The position numbers were made by a program, and so were the translations under genes. Shown here piece by piece: positions 11,651-12,445 of a stretch of DNA of 12,445 nucleotides. This stretch comes from a bacterium (GTDB lineage: Bacteria > Cyanobacteriota > Vampirovibrionia > Gastranaerophilales > Gastranaerophilaceae). The notes under the pieces were generated by a model, which made no database searches, was not told where the DNA came from, and saw only the letters and a program-made list of their open reading frames with translations. Where the stretch lies: positions 1 through 12,445 of the forward strand of contig JAFUUT010000054.1 in assembly GCA_017477685.1 (NCBI GenBank), in the 5' to 3' direction. Every line of letters begins with the position of its first letter. The stretch's first letter is position 1.

Positions 11651-12445
11651 TTGAAATTATTAAATTCCACGATTACAAAACTTGGTAATAAGATCGAATT
11701 AATTGGTGAAACTTCCGCGCAAGATACTGTGCTTGTGATTGGTGTTTTTCATGGTGATGAACCGCAAGGAAAGTATTTGATTGAGGAGTATATAAGAGTT
11801 CATAACCCCCTCTCCCCAACCCTCCCCCTCGGAGTGGGGAGGGAGTATAAGCCATGCGGGTACTCTCTTCATGCCAAATTAAAGTCAAAGGAATTACGTC
11901 AAAATATGACTGATGCTGAGCAGCTATTATGGTATTTTTTGCGAGCTAACAGGTTAAATGGCTATAAATTTAAACGGCAGCAGCCTATAGGAAAATATAT
12001 TGTAGATTTTGTTAATTTTGAGAATAAATTAATTGTTGAAGTTGATGGCGGTCAGCATAATGAAAAGGAAAATATTATAAAAGATATTGAAAGAACTAAG
12101 TTTTTAGAGTCATCCGGATTTAAGGTTCTACGTTTTTGGAATAATGCTGTTTTGAATAATATAGAAAGTTGTTTAGAGCAAATTTTAAGTTCCCTCCCCC
12201 CATCGAGGGGGAGGGACAGGGAGAGGGGGTCAGAAAGCAATCTTTTATTTATTCCCTGCTTAAATCCTGACGGGCTTCAAAATAACACAAGGACAAATGC
12301 CAATGGTGTTGACCTAAATCGCAACTTTCCCACTTTAAACTGGGGGGAAGACACAAGTGGCGCCGGAGATAACCCTTCTGATTACTATTGCGGGAGTGCA
12401 GGTGCAAGTGAAATTGAAACACAGTTTCTTATTGATACTATAAAA
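11651..12445 (+). CDS. MpaA-like M14 zinc peptidase split in frame by a DUF559 nuclease element; 3' end outside the window
   Basis: One frame of 265 codons runs from TTG 11651 (GAGGTG at 11640-11645, five bases upstream) to the window edge without a stop. Residues 1-51 carry the M14 zinc motif HGDE (His34, Glu37); residues 195-265 continue the same domain with LLFIPCLNPDG (198-208), NTRTNANGVDLNRNFP (212-227) and NW. This pattern matches murein tripeptide amidase MpaA, which cleaves D-Glu-meso-DAP bonds in recycled wall peptides; the third zinc ligand would lie beyond the edge. Residues 52-193 are foreign: C/G-rich ends and a DUF559 domain. Joining the flanks at the element ends gives YIRVHTESNLLFIPC with HGDE and NPDG 26 residues apart, normal for the family. 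Whether the fused product folds or is active is unknown. Confidence 0.88.
   Translation, partial: MKLLNSTITKLGNKIELIGETSAQDTVLVIGVFHGDEPQGKYLIEEYIRVHNPLSPTLPLGVGREYKPCGYSLHAKLKSKELRQNMTDAEQLLWYFLRANRLNGYKFKRQQPIGKYIVDFVNFENKLIVEVDGGQHNEKENIIKDIERTKFLESSGFKVLRFWNNAVLNNIESCLEQILSSLPPSRGRDRERGSESNLLFIPCLNPDGLQNNTRTNANGVDLNRNFPTLNWGEDTSGAGDNPSDYYCGSAGASEIETQFLIDTIK
11805..11844 (+). repeat. Left terminal inverted repeat, itself a hairpin
   Basis: This repeat matches the right end (minus strand) at 34 of 40 positions; the mismatches are at positions 13-15, 28, 29 and 31. Its inner half forms a perfect 8-base-pair hairpin, CCCTCCCC (11820-11827) with GGGGAGGG (11836-11843), loop CTCGGAGT. In the host frame it reads NPLSPTLPLGVGRE, with no stop. 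Confidence 0.85.
11873..12187 (+). other. DUF559 (Vsr-like, PD-(D/E)XK superfamily) domain inside the element
   Basis: Residues 75-179 of the fused frame follow the DUF559 family pattern from end to end: KELRQNMTDAEQLLWYFLR, FKRQQPIGKYIVDFV, LIVEVDGGQHNE, KFLESSGFKVLRFWNN and a final helix. The conserved acidic core is intact: Asp119 in VDF, Glu130 and Asp132 in VEVDGGQH, plus His136. By family knowledge these resemble very-short-patch-repair endonucleases, so DNA cleavage is plausible though untested. There is no good separate start. The first in-frame ATG (11906) would remove the first helix residues and has AAAGG 14 bases upstream. A GTG at 11834 lies inside the repeat with no ribosome binding site. 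Confidence 0.9.
12191..12230 (-). repeat. Right terminal inverted repeat, itself a hairpin
   Basis: On the plus strand, TCCCTCCCCC (12191-12200) and GGGGGAGGGA (12207-12216) make a perfect 10-base-pair stem with loop CATCGA. The outer part, up to 12230, matches the outer part of the left repeat in inverted orientation. In the host frame it reads SLPPSRGRDRERGS, with no stop. Confidence 0.85.

Larger units (their letters stand above)
11805..12230 (+). mobile_element. 426-base in-frame element: inverted repeats flanking a DUF559 nuclease-type domain
   Basis: The ends ACCCCCTCTCCC (left, plus strand; right, minus strand) begin 40-base inverted repeats. The length is exactly 142 codons, and neither end nor interior has a stop in the host frame, so host translation passes through. 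I see no target-site duplication (left flank AGTTCATA, right flank CAGAAAGC). There is no transposase; the only coding content is the DUF559 domain. G and C are concentrated in the ends, while the interior is AT-rich like the chromosome. Mobility is inferred from the host gene's interruption and the paired ends, not observed. Confidence 0.75.

Noticed and set aside
11673..11888. Minus-strand reading frame with a Pro/Gly/Arg-rich stretch over the left repeat
   Set aside because: It is the antisense of the peptidase/element frame. The SPLRGGGLGRGG run is what the C/G-rich repeat yields when translated backwards, and there is no ribosome binding site or family match.
11805..12230. Intein in the peptidase
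   Set aside because: No N-terminal Cys/Ser splice residue, TxxH block or C-terminal HN motif is present at the junctions; the ends are nucleotide inverted repeats instead.
12052..12240. Minus-strand reading frame over the right repeat
   Set aside because: It is antisense to conserved DUF559 codons and the repeat, with no independent support.
11651..12445. Peptidase as a simple pseudogene destroyed by the insertion
   Set aside because: The frame is intact through both junctions and motifs on both sides are unchanged, so decay is not evident. Loss of function at the protein level remains possible.

Overview
The window is about 12.4 kb of AT-rich bacterial chromosome carrying mostly housekeeping genes. 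Gene content, the low G+C and one protein of a type I associate with Cyanobacteria (an SLOG/DprA-like protein ending in VFYLD) suggest the non-photosynthetic cyanobacterial sister lineage (Melainabacteria/Vampirovibrionia, e.g. gut Gastranaerophilales). This placement is an inference from gene style, not proven.

Layout, left to right. Positions 1-2317 (+): alanine racemase (alr, cut by the left edge) followed after 5 bases by a short dihydrolipoamide-dehydrogenase-like flavoprotein with a TTG start. Positions 2416-3039 (+): an unrecognised 207-residue protein. Positions 3086-3922 (+): dapF behind an extended -10 promoter. Positions 3985-5174 (+): the classic rpsF-ssb-rpsR cluster, here split between ssb and rpsR by 222 bases containing two kinds of repeat. 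A bidirectional terminator at 5191-5224 separates it from a leftward group: an SLOG/DprA-like protein (6781-7380), a HEAT-repeat-like protein (5561-6724) and a translationally coupled EF-hand protein (5231-5551). A 24-base palindrome at 7422-7445 carries divergent -10 elements for the SLOG gene and a rightward pcrA/uvrD helicase (7468-9963). Then come adk (10028-10684) and ftsY (10694-11611), which appear coupled.

The most striking part is the right end. From 11651 to the window edge there is one uninterrupted reading frame encoding an MpaA-like M14 zinc peptidase. The domain is split by a 426-base (exactly 142-codon) segment bounded by 40-base C/G-rich inverted repeats (34 of 40 positions match). 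This segment encodes a complete DUF559 (Vsr-like, PD-(D/E)XK superfamily) nuclease-type domain, also in frame. Removing the segment restores a normal-looking peptidase with its HGDE and NPDG motifs at family-like spacing. It therefore looks like an in-frame, protein-compatible mobile element. A related solo C/G-rich hairpin lies between ssb and rpsR, suggesting a dispersed repeat family.

Functionally, alr (D-alanine), dapF (meso-diaminopimelate) and the MpaA-like peptidase (murein peptide recycling) concern peptidoglycan. rpsF/ssb/rpsR, pcrA, adk and ftsY cover translation, DNA maintenance, nucleotide balance and membrane-protein targeting.
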